From: an uncultured Collinsella sp.
Lineage (GTDB): Bacteria > Actinomycetota > Coriobacteriia > Coriobacteriales > Coriobacteriaceae
Assembly: GCA_900555515.1 (NCBI GenBank)
Contig: USLO01000069.1
Coordinates: forward strand, 1 to 8,560
DNA length: 8,560 nucleotides
Direction of reading: 5' to 3'
Shown piece after piece: positions 7,015 through 8,560 of the stretch (its first letter is position 1; each line of letters starts with the position of its first letter). The position numbers were made by a program, and so were the translations under genes. Under the pieces are notes generated by a model, which did no database searches, was not told the DNA's origin, and worked only from the letters and a program-made list of their open reading frames with translations.

Positions 7015-7047
7015 AGTATATCTGTTGTACACAGGCTGTATAAACAA
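7015..7047 (-). promoter_or_regulatory. candidate promoter with overlapping operator-like palindrome for the GH13-GH77 gene
   Basis: On the - strand TATACT (7020-7015) is a good -10 box about 62 bases before the start codon. The -35 match at 17 bp spacing is weak (TTATAC). Directly upstream lies a 25-base palindrome centred on 7035 (7023-7047), with half-sites CTGTGTACAACA and TTGTTTATACAG on the - strand. Eight of 12 positions pair, with the core best matched. This position, immediately upstream of the -10 and covering the -35, fits a repressor operator, possibly for a sugar-responsive LacI- or GntR-type regulator. The regulator identity is inference only. Confidence 0.4.
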
Positions 7048-7159
7048 CATCCGTTTACCATCGGCGAACGGTTGTCCTAGAAAATCGTTTTACCATCCAA
7101 ATTATCGCGATATTCGAAAAAGCCTAGACTGATACTATTTTTAGCCAAACAAAAGTACT
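7048..7159. other. AT-rich non-coding stretch upstream of the palindromic element
   Basis: No gene seen. The stretch is much more AT-rich than the flanking coding DNA. On the + strand TGATACTAT (7130-7138) matches an extended -10 promoter (TGnTAnnnT) and would start transcription into the 7160-7293 element. No clear -35 box accompanies it. Confidence 0.3.
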
Positions 7160-7293
7160 CCGGTTTACTACGACGAATTGAATGATCCCAACCACGGTCA
7201 TTTTCTTGATATTAAAACCGCAGGTAGAAGCGTTGTCAATTTCGTAGATTACTCGCCGTGGTCGGCCGGAGCCATTTTGTCGTAGTAAACCGG
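7160..7293. repeat. 134-bp element with terminal inverted repeats, MITE-like or hairpin RNA
   Basis: The ends CCGGTTTACTACGAC (7160-7174) and GTCGTAGTAAACCGG (7279-7293) are perfect 15-bp inverted repeats. A second in-register pair, ACCACGG (7191-7197) and CCGTGGT (7256-7262), with scattered matches between, shows that the arms extend about 40 bp in perfect register. The centre is AT-rich. On the + strand the right end is followed by CCCTCTTTTT, a possible U-tract. Open frames across it lack a good start codon and resemble no family I know. It could be a non-autonomous mobile element, an intergenic repeat, or a structured small RNA. There is no transposase in the window and no clear target duplication. 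Confidence 0.7.
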
Positions 7294-7323
7294 CCCTCTT
7301 TTTAATACAGAAGTTCAATCAAG

Positions 7324-7352
7324 AAGAGGGCACCCTCACCAGGTGCCCTCTT
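7324..7352 (-). terminator. strong terminator hairpin after glgA
   Basis: AAGAGGGCACC (7324-7334) and GGTGCCCTCTT (7342-7352) form a perfect 11-bp stem with a 7-base loop, 32 bases beyond the glgA stop codon. On the - strand it is followed by TCTTGATTG, a modest U-tract; on the + strand by TTGCG after the paired TT. glgA is the only gene that needs it, so it is assigned to the - strand. It may also block + strand readthrough. It argues that the GH13-GH77 gene has its own promoter. Confidence 0.8.
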
Positions 7353-7384
7353 TTGCGTTGAGGATTAAGTTTTAATCATCCGGA

Positions 7385-8560
7385 CTAGCGGCGCTTGCGG
7401 GTGGCCGTTGCCTTGCGGACGGAGGTCTTCTTGGTCGGAGCCTTTTCCTTTGCCGGAGCGGCGGGGGAGACCGGGGTCTCCTTGGCGGGCTCGGGCTTAG
7501 TCTCTGCCTTGGGAGTTGTGACCTTTGCCGTGGTCTTCTTGGCCGTCGTCGTGCGCTTTCGCGTGGTGGTCTTGGCAGCAGGCTTGGCCTCGACGGTTGC
7601 CTCCGCCTTGGACTCTGCAGGTGTCTCCTCGACCTTGGATGCCGGCTTTGCGGCTGACTTGGTCGTGGCGGCCTTCGTAGTCGTCGACTTCGTTGCCGTG
7701 GTTTTCTTGGCAGCTGTTGCCTTCTTGGCGGTCGTGGTCGTCTTCTTGGCAGCGGTCTTTGCCGGAGCCTTGGCGGCCGGCTTGGCCTCTGCGACCTCGG
7801 CCTCGGCGTCCGTCTTGGCAGCGGCGGTCGTGCGCTTGCGCGTGGTCGTTCCCTTGGTAGCCGTCGTTTTAGTCGCGGTAGCCTTGGTCGTCGTAGCCTT
7901 CTTGGCGGTCGTCTTGCGGGTTGTGGTCTTCTTGGCGGCAGGCTTCGCGGCAGGCTTGACCTCTGCCTTTGCCGCAGGAGCAGTCTCAGCATTCACCTCA
8001 GGCTCGGCCTTTGCGGACTCAGCCTCAACCGGCTTCTCCTCGGCCTTGGGCTCCTCAGCGGCCACCGGCTCAGCAACAGCCTCAGGCTCGTCGACAACAG
8101 CCGCCGGCCTCTCAATCTCCGGGTGCATAAAGAAGTACAGGTCCAGATACTTGTCGGCCGAGCGCGTCCAGCTAAAGTCCTGGCTCATGGCCTGCGTGAC
8201 CAGCTGGTTCCACGCCTCGTGGTTGTCCCAGAACAGGCGTGCCGCGCGGAACACCGCGTCGCCCATCTCGTCCCCGTTAAAGTTACTAAACGAGAAGCCC
8301 GTGCCCTCGCCGGTAAACTCGTTGTACGGCTGCACGGTGTCCTTCAGACCACCGGTCTCGCGAACGATGGGCAGGGTGCCGTAGCGCATGGCGATGATCT
8401 GCGACAGGCCGCAGGGCTCAAACTTCGAAGGCATCAGGAACATATCGGCGGCGGCGTACATGCGCTGCGACAGCGCCGGGTCAAACTCGATGCGCGCGGC
8501 CATGGTGCCGGGGTACTTGTCCTGGAAGTAGCGCAGGCCGTCCTCGTAGTCGCGGTCGCC
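7385..8560 (-). CDS. glgA: glycogen synthase (GT5), C-terminal part, with long Ala/Lys/Thr-rich histone-like tail; 5' end outside window
   Basis: Partial: 391 residues are visible and the frame is open at the right edge. Visible residues 1 to about 145 match the C-terminal half of bacterial glycogen synthase, which transfers glucose from ADP-glucose to the growing alpha-1,4-glucan. The landmark PSKFEPCGL (44-52) carries Glu48, equivalent to the catalytic Glu377 of E. coli GlgA. YGTLPIVRETGGLKDTV, GEGTGFSF and the closing DFSWTRSADKYLDLY follow. Usual GlgA proteins stop near this point. Here about 239 more residues (153-391) follow in the same frame with no stop or frameshift. They form an acidic Ala/Pro/Glu linker (about 153-200), then three Lys/Ala/Thr-rich basic blocks (about 203-249, 261-309 and 326-350) separated by short Glu-rich spacers, and a final KATATRKRR. 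The tail resembles those of histone H1 or mycobacterial HU and is probably disordered. Its function is unknown. Confidence 0.93.
   Translation of the reverse strand, partial: GDRDYEDGLRYFQDKYPGTMAARIEFDPALSQRMYAAADMFLMPSKFEPCGLSQIIAMRYGTLPIVRETGGLKDTVQPYNEFTGEGTGFSFSNFNGDEMGDAVFRAARLFWDNHEAWNQLVTQAMSQDFSWTRSADKYLDLYFFMHPEIERPAAVVDEPEAVAEPVAAEEPKAEEKPVEAESAKAEPEVNAETAPAAKAEVKPAAKPAAKKTTTRKTTAKKATTTKATATKTTATKGTTTRKRTTAAAKTDAEAEVAEAKPAAKAPAKTAAKKTTTTAKKATAAKKTTATKSTTTKAATTKSAAKPASKVEETPAESKAEATVEAKPAAKTTTRKRTTTAKKTTAKVTTPKAETKPEPAKETPVSPAAPAKEKAPTKKTSVRKATATRKRR

Noticed and set aside
7124..7318. - strand 64-aa open frame, and an opposite + strand frame ending at 7283, across the 134-bp element
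   Set aside because: Neither has a convincing start or ribosome binding site. The + strand frame has no ATG after its upstream stop. The similar peptides on both strands simply reflect the inverted repeats.
7372..7992. - strand open frame of 206 aa, Arg/Pro-rich
   Set aside because: Shifted-frame shadow of the glgA tail, made of repeats of the same low-complexity codons; no start-site support.
7385..8104. The Lys/Ala/Thr tail as a separate histone-like gene downstream of glgA
   Set aside because: It is continuous in frame with the catalytic domain, with no stop, ribosome binding site or plausible start at the boundary.
7395..8384. Long + strand open frame (329 aa, very rich in Ala and Val)
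   Set aside because: It is the antisense reading of the glgA catalytic end and its repetitive tail. The Ala/Val-rich pattern is just the complement of the Lys/Ala/Thr codons, and the - strand frame carries clear GT5 motifs.

Overview
The window looks like chromosomal DNA from a high-GC Gram-positive gut bacterium, most likely an actinobacterium of the Coriobacteriia and plausibly Collinsella. This rests on the overall GC-rich coding style, the def-fmt-rsmB order, the style of the fused alpha-glucan enzyme and the glycogen synthase with a lysine/alanine/threonine tail. No rRNA or database evidence supports the assignment, so the genus is an inference.

Left part (1-3330, + strand): a translation-initiation and ribosome-modification cluster. 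It holds peptide deformylase (def), methionyl-tRNA formyltransferase (fmt) and the 16S rRNA m5C methyltransferase (rsmB). fmt and rsmB overlap by 4 bases (ATGA) and are surely co-transcribed. def is separated from fmt by 326 bp that contain a 102-bp near-perfect palindromic element. Fmt adds the formyl group to initiator Met-tRNA and Def removes it from the finished protein, so the two enzymes open and close the same cycle. After rsmB come a second, different palindrome (65 bp) and a strong terminator shared with the convergent gene.

Right part (3331-8560, - strand): a small FmdB-type zinc-ribbon gene, a 1098-aa fusion of a GH13 alpha-amylase/neopullulanase-like enzyme with a GH77 4-alpha-glucanotransferase, and the 3' part of glycogen synthase (glgA), which runs off the right edge. 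glgA and the fusion enzyme probably serve one glycogen/maltodextrin economy: GlgA elongates alpha-1,4-glucan, while the fusion enzyme cuts and rearranges it. They are not one simple operon, because a strong hairpin follows glgA and a candidate promoter/operator precedes the fusion gene. The 430 bp between them is AT-rich and holds a 134-bp element with 15-bp perfect terminal inverted repeats.

The most unusual points are: (1) a roughly 239-residue histone-H1-like tail with alternating acidic and basic blocks, fused in frame to GlgA; (2) a complete absence of C-ending codons in the first 58 codons of fmt, in contrast to def and to the end of rsmB; (3) three different intergenic palindromic elements in 8.5 kb. 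I see no CRISPR array, tRNA, rRNA, phage gene or transposase gene.
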